Below are positions 32,383 through 40,472 of a DNA stretch of 64,000 nt, in pieces; position 1 is the first letter of the stretch; each line of letters begins with the position of its first letter. The notes under the pieces were generated by a model. It was not told the origin of the DNA, did not search any database, and saw nothing but the letters and a program-made list of their open reading frames with translations. The stretch spans positions 1 through 64,000 of the IMG/VR virus record IMGVR_UViG_3300037042_006682; one strand, given 5' to 3'. A program made the position numbers and the translations under genes. This DNA is from a virus.

Positions 32383-35300
32383 CTAACCCATCAAGAAGGG
32401 CAACATGGGGACCTCGGCCTCGCCCTCGGGGCCCGGCTGCCCGGTCACCCACGCGAAATCCTCGGCCTCGGCGCGCCCCTCGCCTGGTTGTAGCACCCCG
32501 AGGGGCACCCTCGGAACTTTTTTCAAAAGCCCCGCTACAACGCCCGCTACCGCATCGGCACAGTTGTGTACAAAGACCCCCACCGCCAGCGCGAAGTTAT
32601 GATGAATATCTACGGTCATGTCAAAGACCGGCGCCGCCTCCAAGGGCTCCACGTGGGCCACGCAATACTCATGGGGCTGCCCCGGCGGCTGCCAAGACAG
32701 GGGCATCAACAGATCCCCTGGCCTCAAGGCATGCGCTTCACAGAAGGTCCCCGCCCACAGCATAACCTCATGGTCAGGCGTGCAATCAAAGAACAGCCCC
32801 GTCTCCAGCCAAACGCGGAGCATCTCGCACTCCCCCACTAGGTGCACATTGCGCGCCCACGCGGGCACCACGTCCCCATTGGCATCGCACGCATAGCTCC
32901 AAAACTCGCGCCCCACCAGCTCACGTATGGGCACCGCCCTCCCATCCAGCATGGCAATCTTTGTCTCCCCAGAAAGGCAATCCTTCCCACCCGCCACGGG
33001 ATGGTCGATCTTGCCGCGGAGGCGATCGTGCTCTAGGGCCCGCAGCTCCCCGAGCAGGGGCGCGTGGGGGTACAACTCGATGCGCCGCTCGTAGATCGCC
33101 GAGCGCAGGGCCTCGTAGGGCACCATCGTCGCATCCACGCTCAAGATCTCCGAGGCCACGCCGCGCCGCTTCATATGCTGCAGAGTATCGACCGCTTGGT
33201 ATTGATCTGTCGAGAACCCGATCAACACAAACCCGTGTGCCTGGATGTCATAGATCACTGCCCGGATGTCGGCGAGCTGAATCTGCTCCCCCGGCGGGGG
33301 CCGCACCTGCAGCACGAGGTCGATCACGAAGGTCGGCGCGAGGTCCGTGTAGTGATCGCCCTCAGGCGTCCGCCGCACGACCTCCACCCAGCGCTCTATG
33401 TGCCCGCACGCGATCCCCGTGGCATCTCCTGACAGCGAGGTGTCGATGTGGACATAACGCAGGGCCCGCGGATTGCGCAGGGGCGTCCAGGCCTCCTCCG
33501 TAAACCCGCCCGGCAGGCGCCGCACCGAGGCCCTGGCCAGCTGATACCAGTGGATCACGAGGGGCTGCCCATACTGCCACGTCTGGTGATCTGCGGGGTG
33601 GCGCCGCGCCGGGTTCACAGCCTCCTGGATCTTCTCCGTGCGCTGGATGAACACGCTGATGGCCGTCGTGGGGACGCCCGCGATGTCGCGGATCGCATCC
33701 TCCAAGTTGGACTCGAAGTCCACGCGGTACTCCTCGGGAACCGCGATCACGCGCGCCTCGTCGGGGAGGGTCGCAAGGACCACCTCCTCGCCGGGGGGCA
33801 AGATGCGGCTGCGCAGGGAGCTGCCCCCGCAGAGCACCTGGAAGGTGCGCCCGCTGAAGGAGCCCGGCGGCTTGACCTCCCACGTGGCCATCTCCATCGC
33901 GTAGATCGAGGGGTCGTGGTGGGCCGCCGCGAGGCGCCGATCGATGAACGACCCCACCGTGTTCGCGCTCGACACCATCACGATCATGCCGGGGAGGTCC
34001 CCGCTCGCCTGCACGAAGCGCGACTTGATGCGGCGCTCCAGGGAGCGGTACGTGACCTCGGCGTGGTCGTAGTGCGCGAGGCTCTTCTGCTGGCCGTCTG
34101 CCGTGCGGATCTTCTGCTTGGTGGAGCGCACAAAGTTGGTGTTATGCACCACCACCCCATCCGCCACGAAGGTCTGGAACTCCGTCTCGATCGCGTAGGT
34201 CTGCTCGGGGGGCAACGGCGTCACCGCCGTCACGCGGGTCAGGCGGAGGTCGACGGGGAGGTCGGTGACGCGACAACGCTCGGGTCGGACGCCCCAGGCG
34301 GAGTCACGCATACCAGCAATCGCTGCCGCACGCGCCGTTGGGCAAGCCCATCCATGAATGCCTGGTTGATGAATGGTCCATCCCACACGGACGGGATGGT
34401 AGATCCGTTGATAACGATAAGGAACGGCTGCTGTTGCCGTTGGCAGTGCCCCCACATCGCCAACAACCGCGCTCTTGTTCGAGGCGCATAGAACGATGTC
34501 TTGTCCTTCCCCTCGACCACCACCGTCACCCCGTCGGCGCGATCCACCTCGAAGTCCGCCACCGTCAACCGCTGCTGTCCCCCGATCTCGTATGACACAA
34601 ACGGCAGTTGATCCTCGCCCCGGATCGCCACCACCCCCTCCTGCGCCATCAGGGCTTGCACCAGCACCAACTCCGCATCCGACCGACACGGTATCCGCTG
34701 CCCATCCGGCCCCGTCACCCAGTGCGTGTATGTCCGCTTGCGATCTCGGATCGCCTGCGCGTTCCCCGCGGAGATGCGCGTCCGCGACGCCTCCGTGTGC
34801 GGCGTCCCCGGCCTCCCCAAACGCGCCTCGCGTAGACGCCGCCTGTGCGCCTTGCTGAGCGGCTTGCCATAGCGTGGATTGTCCGCCCCCCACATCACGG
34901 GCGGCAATGCCATGCACCCCTCGGCAACCGCCTGTTTGGCCCTCTCTGACATTCGTTCTCGGGCGGCCGGATCCTGCATGAGACGCTTGTGCGCCTCGGA
35001 CATCTTGATCCGCGTCTCCTCGCTCACCGGCTTCTGAATACGCCCTCGCTGTGCCTCGGACATCTTGCGCCGCGTCTCCGCGCTGTGGTGCCATCCCGTC
35101 CGCAGCTTGGCAATCTCGCGCCTCCGCTGCCGCTGCTCCTCGTTCGGCACCCACCCCTTGCAGCCCCGCCGCGCCTCGGACATCTTGCGCCGCGTCTCCG
35201 CGCTGGCCGTCCGCCCCGTGTTGATCTCGCTGAGCTTCTTGCGCGTCTCCTCGGTATGCGTCCGCCCCGTATTCGCCTCGGACATCTTGCGCAGCTCGTC

Positions 35301-37818
35301 TTCGGTATGACGCCGCCTCTTGCCCGCCTCGCTGAGCTTTCCTCGTGTCTCCACTGAGACCTCGCGGCCTGCACACGCCTCGCGCATCTTCTGCTTGGCC
35401 TCCTCCGTATGCTTCTTGCCCTTGCGCGCCTCGCTGATCTTGCGCCGCGCCTCCTCGCTGAACACACGCCCCTTGCCTGCCGCACTCAACTTCTCGCGAT
35501 GTTCGTCCGTCAACGGCTTCCCACGCTTCGCCGCGCTGACCTTCGCCCGCGCTTCTGCACTCAACGTCTGCCCTTTCCTCGGCATCCCGCACCTCAACGA
35601 CCAGTTCGTCCCCGACCCGCACGTCCCGCGCGTAGCGGTACACCAGCCACGCGCCCTCCCGCACCAACACCGGGTGGTCCAGCGAGGGCGCCACCGCGCC
35701 CCCATCATAGGCCAGCTCCACTAAAGGCTGGACCGTCGAGGGGCGGATGGCAAAGCGACCGTACCGCACGCGCTGCGTCGCGTGATCGAGGCACTTTACC
35801 CGCCATCGAGATCGCTCTTCTGGCGCCATTGCCACAAGCGCGCCCACTGACAGATTTGTCTGTAACACGCCGCTTTTACAATGTAAAGCAGAAGTTGATC
35901 GAACACACTCGTCGAGGGCCGCGGCGAAGGCGTTAGTGCCCATGGAGCGCTCGGCGAGGTAGCTCGCGACGATCATCTGCACGTTGTAGGGGAAGTACGT
36001 CGCCTCGGTGTGGACGTCCGGTTTGAAGTGCTCTTGGAAGTACGGGCTGATCGCGAGCTTGTTGTCGATGGCCGACTTGAGGACCTGGCGCGCGAGGACC
36101 AGGTTGCGGCTCACGAGCACGATGCTCATCTCGGAGCCCGGCGACATGCCGTAGGAGGCCTGCGGGTTCACGAGGCAGCTCAGCTCGTAGAGGAGGCGGC
36201 ACATGGCGATCGAGAGGGCGGTCGTGTTGTGTACCACCACGCCATCCGCCACGAAGTTGCGCGGCCCCGGCACCTCCACGTCGTACACGTCCTCCAGCTC
36301 CCCGCTGCCCGGATCGTAGGACACCACCTGGTCCCAGAACAGATCGCCCCACCACGCGCACCACGGCGGCAGCGTGAAGGCCTGCTGCATGCGCACGAAC
36401 TTGGGGCGCCCCTGGTAACGAGACGCGCGCCACGGCGACCAAGCCTCGTTCCGCATCGGCCCCAGCTCCCGCCGTAGGCGTCGCAGCACAGCCGCGTTCA
36501 CCGGCATGATGTCCACGTTGGTGTTGCTGGCGGTCGCCCGCGCCGTTGCGAGGATCGTCGCGCAGCGGTCTTCCTTGCCCAGCACGGGTCCCACCGCCGT
36601 CAGGAAGCGCTCCAGGTTGTCAGCCTCCGTGACGAACAGGCGCCAGGCCGGCTTGGTGCGGAGTTCCCCCTTGTGCGTGTAGGTCTTCTGGCAGGGGTAG
36701 ATCCGCGAGTGTACGCCGAAGCGCAGGAGCAACTGCCCCACGTCGCGCACGAAGCCCTCGCTGGCCAACGTCAGCTCTGCCTTGCACGGCGCCTTGGGCT
36801 CCAAAGAGCCATCCGTCGCCCACAACCGATTGAGGAACAGCCCCAACTGCCGATCGGAAAGGCCAAAGAAGGCGGAAGGCACACGCTTGTCTCGCGATAG
36901 ATGGGCAAGGTCGTATTTATCTCGCACCCACGTCGTCCCGCAAGCACGCCACTCCTCACACTGACGTCCTCTGGTATCACGCGAGGTATCCTGTGCCACG
37001 CTCTGCACCACCAAGCGCATCGCGTCGGAGACCACATGAAAGCGCTCCATCACAGGTCCTGGCTTGTTGCAGAACGTCCAATTACTGCTTGTGCAACTAC
37101 CGTTTGCCAGCATGAACGCCACGAACTCGACCTCGGCGTCCGTGACCTTCAAAGGGTGCTCCGGCGGTGGCAGCGTGCGCGCCGTCCCCACTAGGGATCC
37201 GGGCTGCATCTCGCCCGCGGGCCGATACCCGTCCGGCGTCAGCACGGGGTGGTCCGGCGTGACCTCCACCCGCTTGCCGCTCAGCAGGCGCAGCGTCCCC
37301 ACGGGTTTGCGCCCCGCACATGTAACAATTGCTGGGCGCGTAACGGTACATCCCCTGTCCTGATCATAGGCCGCCACGTGCACCGCCCCCATCTCGTTCA
37401 GGGGCACCTCGCTGATCACACGCTGCTGCCCCAGATGGGGATCGTACAGCGTGCTCCGCGCACCCAGACACTTCCCCCACCCCGTGCTGCCCCCCAGGAT
37501 GACCTCGCGGTAGTGCGCGCCCGGCTCGAAGATCTCGATGAGCTTGCGCCGCAGGACCGGGTAGAGCGTCTGGCAGGACTCCCCCAGGTAGTAGGGATCA
37601 TCAATGAAGGTCGCCATGTCGACGGGGGCCACGCGGTACCGCTTCGCGTAGCACTCGTTGACGATCTCGGGGCGCCCCGCCTGCTCCTCATACAGGAGGG
37701 CCTCGAAGAGGCGCCGCTCATCGGGGGGCAGCGCCGCGAAGCGCCGCAGGAGGGCCGCCCGGCGCTCGGCCGGCGTGCGAACCGTCCGCGCGCGCCCCTC
37801 GGGGGTGCGGACGATCAT
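32383..37818 (-). CDS. Large terminase subunit (gp17-like) interrupted by three inteins
   Basis: 1811 residues, reduced to about 668 after removal of three inteins (117-531, 638-1226, 1614-1752). The spliced enzyme shows Walker A GGSTGWGK+TTALS, a Walker B region AFAAALDE+TNFV, the nuclease motif YVHIDTSLSGDATGIA (about 1455-1470), a middle motif GFSTDQYQAVDTLQ, and nuclease motif III GGKD+CADAVAG. The ATPase pumps DNA into the head and the RNase H-fold nuclease cuts concatemers. It is coupled to the small-subunit candidate by ATGA. The three junctions all fall at catalytic motifs. Confidence 0.93.
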   Translation of the reverse strand: MIVRTPEGRARTVRTPAERRAALLRRFAALPPDERRLFEALLYEEQAGRPEIVNECYAKRYRVAPVDMATFIDDPYYLGESCQTLYPVLRRKLIEIFEPGAHYREVILGGSTGWGKCLGARSTLYDPHLGQQRVISEVPLNEMGAVHVAAYDQDRGCTVTRPAIVTCAGRKPVGTLRLLSGKRVEVTPDHPVLTPDGYRPAGEMQPGSLVGTARTLPPPEHPLKVTDAEVEFVAFMLANGSCTSSNWTFCNKPGPVMERFHVVSDAMRLVVQSVAQDTSRDTRGRQCEEWRACGTTWVRDKYDLAHLSRDKRVPSAFFGLSDRQLGLFLNRLWATDGSLEPKAPCKAELTLASEGFVRDVGQLLLRFGVHSRIYPCQKTYTHKGELRTKPAWRLFVTEADNLERFLTAVGPVLGKEDRCATILATARATASNTNVDIMPVNAAVLRRLRRELGPMRNEAWSPWRASRYQGRPKFVRMQQAFTLPPWCAWWGDLFWDQVVSYDPGSGELEDVYDVEVPGPRNFVADGVVVHNTTALSIAMCRLLYELSCLVNPQASYGMSPGSEMSIVLVSRNLVLARQVLKSAIDNKLAISPYFQEHFKPDVHTEATYFPYNVQMIVASYLAERSMGTNAFAAALDECVRSTSALHCKSGVLQTNLSVGALVAMAPEERSRWRVKCLDHATQRVRYGRFAIRPSTVQPLVELAYDGGAVAPSLDHPVLVREGAWLVYRYARDVRVGDELVVEVRDAEERADVECRSAGEGQRGEAWEAVDGRTSREVECGRQGACVQRGGAAQDQRGAQGQEAYGGGQAEDARGVCRPRGLSGDTRKAQRGGQEAASYRRRAAQDVRGEYGADAYRGDAQEAQRDQHGADGQRGDAAQDVRGAAGLQGVGAERGAAAAEARDCQAADGMAPQRGDAAQDVRGTARAYSEAGERGDADQDVRGAQASHAGSGRPRTNVREGQTGGCRGVHGIAARDVGGGQSTLWQAAQQGAQAASTRGAFGEAGDAAHGGVADAHLRGERAGDPRSQADIHALGDGAGWAADTVSVGCGVGAGASPDGAGGGGGDPGRGSTAVCVIRDRGTAAVDGGGLRGGSRRRGDGGGRGEGQDIVLCASNKSAVVGDVGALPTATAAVPYRYQRIYHPVRVGWTIHQPGIHGWACPTARAAAIAGMRDSAWGVRPERCRVTDLPVDLRLTRVTAVTPLPPEQTYAIETEFQTFVADGVVVHNTNFVRSTKQKIRTADGQQKSLAHYDHAEVTYRSLERRIKSRFVQASGDLPGMIVMVSSANTVGSFIDRRLAAAHHDPSIYAMEMATWEVKPPGSFSGRTFQVLCGGSSLRSRILPPGEEVVLATLPDEARVIAVPEEYRVDFESNLEDAIRDIAGVPTTAISVFIQRTEKIQEAVNPARRHPADHQTWQYGQPLVIHWYQLARASVRRLPGGFTEEAWTPLRNPRALRYVHIDTSLSGDATGIACGHIERWVEVVRRTPEGDHYTDLAPTFVIDLVLQVRPPPGEQIQLADIRAVIYDIQAHGFVLIGFSTDQYQAVDTLQHMKRRGVASEILSVDATMVPYEALRSAIYERRIELYPHAPLLGELRALEHDRLRGKIDHPVAGGKDCLSGETKIAMLDGRAVPIRELVGREFWSYACDANGDVVPAWARNVHLVGECEMLRVWLETGLFFDCTPDHEVMLWAGTFCEAHALRPGDLLMPLSWQPPGQPHEYCVAHVEPLEAAPVFDMTVDIHHNFALAVGVFVHNCADAVAGVVAGLLKKVPRVPLGVLQPGEGRAEAEDFAWVTGQPGPEGEAEVPMLPFLMG
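32563..32979 (-). mobile_element. Terminase intein 3, mini-intein without endonuclease (139 aa)
   Basis: Residues 1614-1752. It begins CLSGETKIAMLDGRAVPIRE, has block B FFDCTPDHEVML, and ends AVGVFVHN before Cys1753. The length matches a splicing domain alone. The site is inside nuclease motif III (GGKD+CADAVAG). It has all canonical terminal residues (Cys1, His-Asn, +1 Cys). Confidence 0.92.
34141..35907 (-). mobile_element. Terminase intein 2 (589 aa), hosts an out-of-frame homing endonuclease gene
   Basis: Residues 638-1226. The splicing blocks are in the terminase frame: Cys638 in ALDE+CVRSTSALHC, block B SLDHPVLVREGAW (about 712-724), and C-terminal blocks TYAIETEFQTFVADG and VVVHN before Thr1227. 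Between about residues 742 and 1190 the terminase frame reads as low-complexity sequence (RGDAAQDVRG-type repeats). This is the shadow of a homing endonuclease encoded one base out of register. The frame contains no stop over this whole stretch. Confidence 0.88.
34239..35585 (-). CDS. Homing endonuclease nested out of frame inside terminase intein 2
   Basis: 448 residues from ATG 35585, with GAGG 6 bases upstream. Residues 1-190 contain about ten 17-residue NUMOD3-type repeats (SEEARRKISEARKGK, TEETRKKLSEINTGR, SAETRRKMSEARRGC), known DNA-binding modules of homing endonucleases. Residues about 300-380 resemble a PD-(D/E)XK nuclease (RSDAELVLVQALMAQEG, then VADFEVDRADGVTVVVEGKD). The C-terminal 40 residues overlap the intein C-terminal region and look less constrained. 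It would be translated from the same mRNA as the terminase but in another frame. Confidence 0.8.
   Translation of the reverse strand: MPRKGQTLSAEARAKVSAAKRGKPLTDEHREKLSAAGKGRVFSEEARRKISEARKGKKHTEEAKQKMREACAGREVSVETRGKLSEAGKRRRHTEDELRKMSEANTGRTHTEETRKKLSEINTGRTASAETRRKMSEARRGCKGWVPNEEQRQRRREIAKLRTGWHHSAETRRKMSEAQRGRIQKPVSEETRIKMSEAHKRLMQDPAARERMSERAKQAVAEGCMALPPVMWGADNPRYGKPLSKAHRRRLREARLGRPGTPHTEASRTRISAGNAQAIRDRKRTYTHWVTGPDGQRIPCRSDAELVLVQALMAQEGVVAIRGEDQLPFVSYEIGGQQRLTVADFEVDRADGVTVVVEGKDKTSFYAPRTRARLLAMWGHCQRQQQPFLIVINGSTIPSVWDGPFINQAFMDGLAQRRVRQRLLVCVTPPGASDPSVVASPTSPSTSA
36226..37470 (-). mobile_element. Terminase intein 1 in the Walker A motif (415 aa, LAGLIDADG type)
   Basis: Residues 117-531. 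Begins CLGARSTLYDPHLGQQ, block B RVEVTPDHPVLTPDG, dodecapeptides FVAFMLANGSC (about 232-242) and FLNRLWATDGSLE (about 328-340), and ends PRNFVADGVVVHN before Thr532. The site splits the P-loop as GSTGWGK+TTALS, so ATP binding requires splicing. The terminal motif FVADGVVVHN is almost identical to that of intein 2, suggesting common origin or gene conversion of the ends. Confidence 0.93.
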
Positions 37819-38591
37819 AAGGCCGGGGCCTCAGCCTCCCCCTCCGCCCCCACAATGTCGATGGTCTCGCCCCCATAGAGGTCCCCGTCATCGTCCGTGG
37901 CCAGGACCTTGAACTCCTCCAGCAGGGCGAGGACGCGCCCCCGCGCCGCGGGCCGCTGCAGCACGGCCGCCACCTCGTCCCCGAAGCGCTGCTGCACGTT
38001 GACCACGACGCTCTGCGTCATCACCACGGAGGCCCCCTTGCTGCCGTGGTTGAAGCCGTAGGCCTCCTTGACCATGTGCATGCGGCAGATGGTGTCGACC
38101 ACCTGCTGGGCCGCCTGCCCCACGGCCGGAAGCGGGATCCCCGCCTGCTGCTCGTAGGCCAGGCCCATATCCACCCGGCCCTTCAAGACGCGGTACATCT
38201 CCTCCAGCCGGCTAAACTCCAGCTCCTGGTCCTCCATGCGCTGGCGCAGCCACCCCGCCATGCGGAGCTGCGCGGCCCCCACGAACAACGCACTCGGCAT
38301 GTAGTTGACACGATATTCCTGGAGCTGGTTCTCCAGGGATCTGCGCGTGATCTCCAAACGCTCCTGCGCCTCATTATGGATGAAGGCTGCCGTCGCCTGA
38401 CACGAGTACCCCTCCGAGAGCATATCGCGCACCTGGGGCCAGCACGTGAGGGACTCCAGCTTACGCGCCGAGGCCGTCTTCGTCTTCCACCCACTCTGGG
38501 CGGGCAATACGGGTCGTTCGCGCTTCGAGACCGTAGGGGTCGCTTTGGGCTTCGGGTTCCCCTTCTTACCGACTGATCCAGCCGTCCGCAT
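37815..38591 (-). CDS. Putative small terminase subunit (258 aa)
   Basis: Immediately upstream of, and ATGA-coupled to, the large terminase. A basic N-terminus (GKKGNPKPKATPTVSKRERP) is followed by an HTH-like segment (VRDMLSEGYSCQATAAFIHN) and long helices (RRSLENQLQEYRVNYM, MEDQELEFSRLEEMYRVLKG). This is consistent with a DNA-recognising, oligomerising small terminase. No sequence signature is decisive; the position carries most of the weight. Confidence 0.6.
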   Translation of the reverse strand: MRTAGSVGKKGNPKPKATPTVSKRERPVLPAQSGWKTKTASARKLESLTCWPQVRDMLSEGYSCQATAAFIHNEAQERLEITRRSLENQLQEYRVNYMPSALFVGAAQLRMAGWLRQRMEDQELEFSRLEEMYRVLKGRVDMGLAYEQQAGIPLPAVGQAAQQVVDTICRMHMVKEAYGFNHGSKGASVVMTQSVVVNVQQRFGDEVAAVLQRPAARGRVLALLEEFKVLATDDDGDLYGGETIDIVGAEGEAEAPAL

Positions 38592-38636
38592 CGCTCCGCT
38601 CCGCTCGCAACATCAGCTGTCCACCTACAACGGGGC

Positions 38637-38654
38637 CGCGCATGCGCATGCGCA
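38637..38654. repeat. 18-bp alternating YR repeat, copy 7 (CGCGCATGCGCATGCGCA)
   Basis: In the 75-base gap between the membrane/coiled-coil gene (stop 38667) and the small terminase candidate (start 38591). Confidence 0.75.
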
Positions 38655-38666
38655 GCGCGCGCCCAC

Positions 38667-39218
38667 CTACTCGCCGCGTCCCCCCGCGATCCCCAGCTTC
38701 TCCCGGATCGCCGCGAGATCCGAGCGCAGCCCGCTCAACTGCTCCCGCATCGCGTCCAACTGCGGCTGAATGCGATCCCCCGCCAGCCGCAGGGCCGTCA
38801 CATGCTCCTGCATCACCCGCGCATCCGACGCCATCGCGCTCACACGATCCGAGACAAGGCGCACCTGCTCCTCCATGGCATCCTGCCGCGCCACCGTCGC
38901 CTGCAGGTTGAAGTACAAGGTCCCCGTCATGAAGACCAAGGGCACGATCCAGATGATGATCCGCACCCAGGTGTCCCGCGTGAGCCCCCCCGGCGTCGCG
39001 GGCGGGGGGGGCGGCGGGGGGCCATAGCCCTGCACCGGCCCATAGTACGCAGGCCCCTCGGGCACCGCGAACTGCCCCGTCACATCCTCGTAGGCCCCCA
39101 CTTGGCCGGACCGCCCCACGGGGTGCTCGGGCCCGCCCGAATTGGCGGGGCCCGGCCCATAGCCCCCTGGGCTCGGGGGCGGGGCCATGTGCGGGGGGCG
39201 CGGTCTGCGGCGGTCCAT
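38667..39218 (-). CDS. Membrane-anchored coiled-coil protein with Pro-rich N-terminus
   Basis: Likely start MDRRRPRPPHMAPPPSPGG at 39218; another ATG lies at 39221. The N-terminal 85 residues are Pro/Gly/Tyr-rich. One membrane span (about 90-110, WVRIIIWIVPLVFMTGTLYF) is followed by a coiled coil (LVSDRVSAMASDARVMQEHV, LDAMREQLSGLRSDLAAIRE). N-in/C-out topology with a periplasmic coil resembles inner spanins, but the Pro-rich cytosolic part and the place between terminase and DNA-metabolism genes are unusual. Function unknown. Confidence 0.6.
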   Translation of the reverse strand: MDRRRPRPPHMAPPPSPGGYGPGPANSGGPEHPVGRSGQVGAYEDVTGQFAVPEGPAYYGPVQGYGPPPPPPPATPGGLTRDTWVRIIIWIVPLVFMTGTLYFNLQATVARQDAMEEQVRLVSDRVSAMASDARVMQEHVTALRLAGDRIQPQLDAMREQLSGLRSDLAAIREKLGIAGGRGE

Positions 39219-39290
39219 CATGCTGCCAGCGTACCCGAACGCCCCGCATCTCCGCAAGGATCGCGTCGATCGCGCCGCGCGGGCGCGGGC

Positions 39291-39357
39291 AAAAAAAAGG
39301 GGCCGGCGACAAGCTAGGACCAGGGGGGGTGGTCGCGTTGCTCAAGTCGCCGGCCCC
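39291..39357 (-). terminator. Rho-independent terminator
   Basis: A perfect 12-bp inverted repeat (GGGGCCGGCGAC / GTCGCCGGCCCC, at 39346-39357 and 39299-39310) with a 35-base loop is followed on the minus strand by eight T residues (39298-39291). This is the clearest intrinsic terminator in the window. Confidence 0.8.
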
Positions 39358-39379
39358 ACAAGCCATCATGGGAGCCAAC
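39291..39379 (-). ncRNA. Candidate small phage RNA (about 89 nt)
   Basis: A promoter-like sequence at 39386-39415 and the intrinsic terminator at 39291-39357 bracket a non-coding stretch. The predicted transcript is about 89 nt, mostly one long hairpin ending in a U8 tail. No ORF with a ribosome binding site lies inside. If the promoter is used, the product is a short stable RNA; if not, the terminator simply ends the transcript of the gene at 39426. Confidence 0.5.
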
Positions 39380-39385
39380 GCCATC

Positions 39386-39415
39386 ACCGTAGCGGGCCAC
39401 CCCCGCTGCTGTCAA
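39386..39415 (-). promoter_or_regulatory. Promoter TTGACA-N18-TACGGT
   Basis: TTGACA at 39415-39410 and TACGGT at 39391-39386 with 18 bases between. The same pair with the same spacing occurs at 43916-43945. It lies between the stop at 39426 and the terminator. Confidence 0.55.
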
Positions 39416-39425
39416 GGGAGAAGCG

Positions 39426-40454
39426 TTAGGGCTTCGCGTTGCCGATGTCGGCCAGGGTGGTCTCGCCGAAGAGGATCTCCGGGGCGCCCCCCGCGAAGGC
39501 CACGAGGCGGACCTGCGTGAGGTCCTGCAGGGCCTTGAGGTGCCCGGCCAGGTCCAGCGTGGGATCGGGCAGCGCCGCGGCCGGGGCCTCCGGGGCCTCC
39601 GCGCCGGCCTGCTCCGCCGCCTCCAACAGGGCCCCGCCGTAGAGGACCTTGCCGTCCTTGGGGTCGACCGCCACGATGCGCCAGCCCGTCGCGTGCTCCA
39701 CCTGCGCGAGGTACTCCGCGGGCTCGTTGCGGTTCATGTTCGTCGCCAGGAACTCCGTACAGATCATCGCCAGAGCGTGCGGCTCGCTCTCCGAAGCCGC
39801 CATGTCGCACGCCTTCTTGATCGCCCGCTCCACCGTGTCGACTTGCGACCGCATGAGGTTCCGGCTCCACTTGACGGGCTTCTGCTGGATCTGGAGCTTC
39901 TCCTCGTCCTCGTCCGCCGCCGCGCTAGTCCCCAGGCCGTTGAGGCGCTCCTGCTCCGCGTCGACCTCGCCCCGCACGAGCTTCTGCACGTCGCGCGTGC
40001 TCAGGCCCTCCACGCGGCCCAGCCAGTGCTCCGCGTTCTCCGCCGTGACCACCGGCGCGAGGTCGCGCGCCTTCGAGGCCCCCAAGCGGTCGATGCGCTC
40101 CTGCAGGGGCGCCGGGAGCGTGCGCCTCCACGCCCAGATCTGCACGAGGTACTGGGCCTTGCGCAGCTCGAAGTCGACCTCCGACTCCACGTACTCCTTC
40201 CACGAGGCGAACCCCCACGTCTGGTACAGCACCTTGTCGTACACGTGCCAGAGGGCCTCGCTCAGCTTCCAATAGTTGCTCTCGACGTTCGCCCGCAGGC
40301 GCTTCACGTCCTTGCGCACCTTCTCGGGCGCCCACTCGGCGAGGCGATCCTCGATCCCCACCTCCGCCGCGGGTTCCCCCACGCACGCCAGCTCCGTGTG
40401 CAGCCGCTCCGTCAAGACCTCCAGCACTGCCAACTCATCCTGCTTCTTCGCCAT
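39426..40454 (-). CDS. Helical DNA-binding-type protein (342 aa)
   Basis: Start MAKKQDELAVLEVLTERLHT at 40454 with GTGGAGTG upstream; the longer frame runs through an alternating YR repeat and is not used. The first 200 residues are helical (NYWKLSEALWHVYDKVLYQT, FASWKEYVESEVDFELRKAQ), and LSTRDVQKLVRGE resembles ParB/KorB-like or sigma-linker helices. The C-terminal 140 residues contain a beta domain (LAQVEHATGWRIVAVDPKDG). I suspect a nucleic-acid role but recognise no named family. It is followed by the promoter and terminator pair. Confidence 0.6.
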   Translation of the reverse strand: MAKKQDELAVLEVLTERLHTELACVGEPAAEVGIEDRLAEWAPEKVRKDVKRLRANVESNYWKLSEALWHVYDKVLYQTWGFASWKEYVESEVDFELRKAQYLVQIWAWRRTLPAPLQERIDRLGASKARDLAPVVTAENAEHWLGRVEGLSTRDVQKLVRGEVDAEQERLNGLGTSAAADEDEEKLQIQQKPVKWSRNLMRSQVDTVERAIKKACDMAASESEPHALAMICTEFLATNMNRNEPAEYLAQVEHATGWRIVAVDPKDGKVLYGGALLEAAEQAGAEAPEAPAAALPDPTLDLAGHLKALQDLTQVRLVAFAGGAPEILFGETTLADIGNAKP

Positions 40455-40472
40455 CACTCCACTCGCTTTCCT

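Noticed and set aside
35000-35560. 51-base periodic DNA as a CRISPR array
   Set aside because: The period equals 17 codons and encodes NUMOD3 repeats with normal codon variation; repeats are contiguous without unique spacers.
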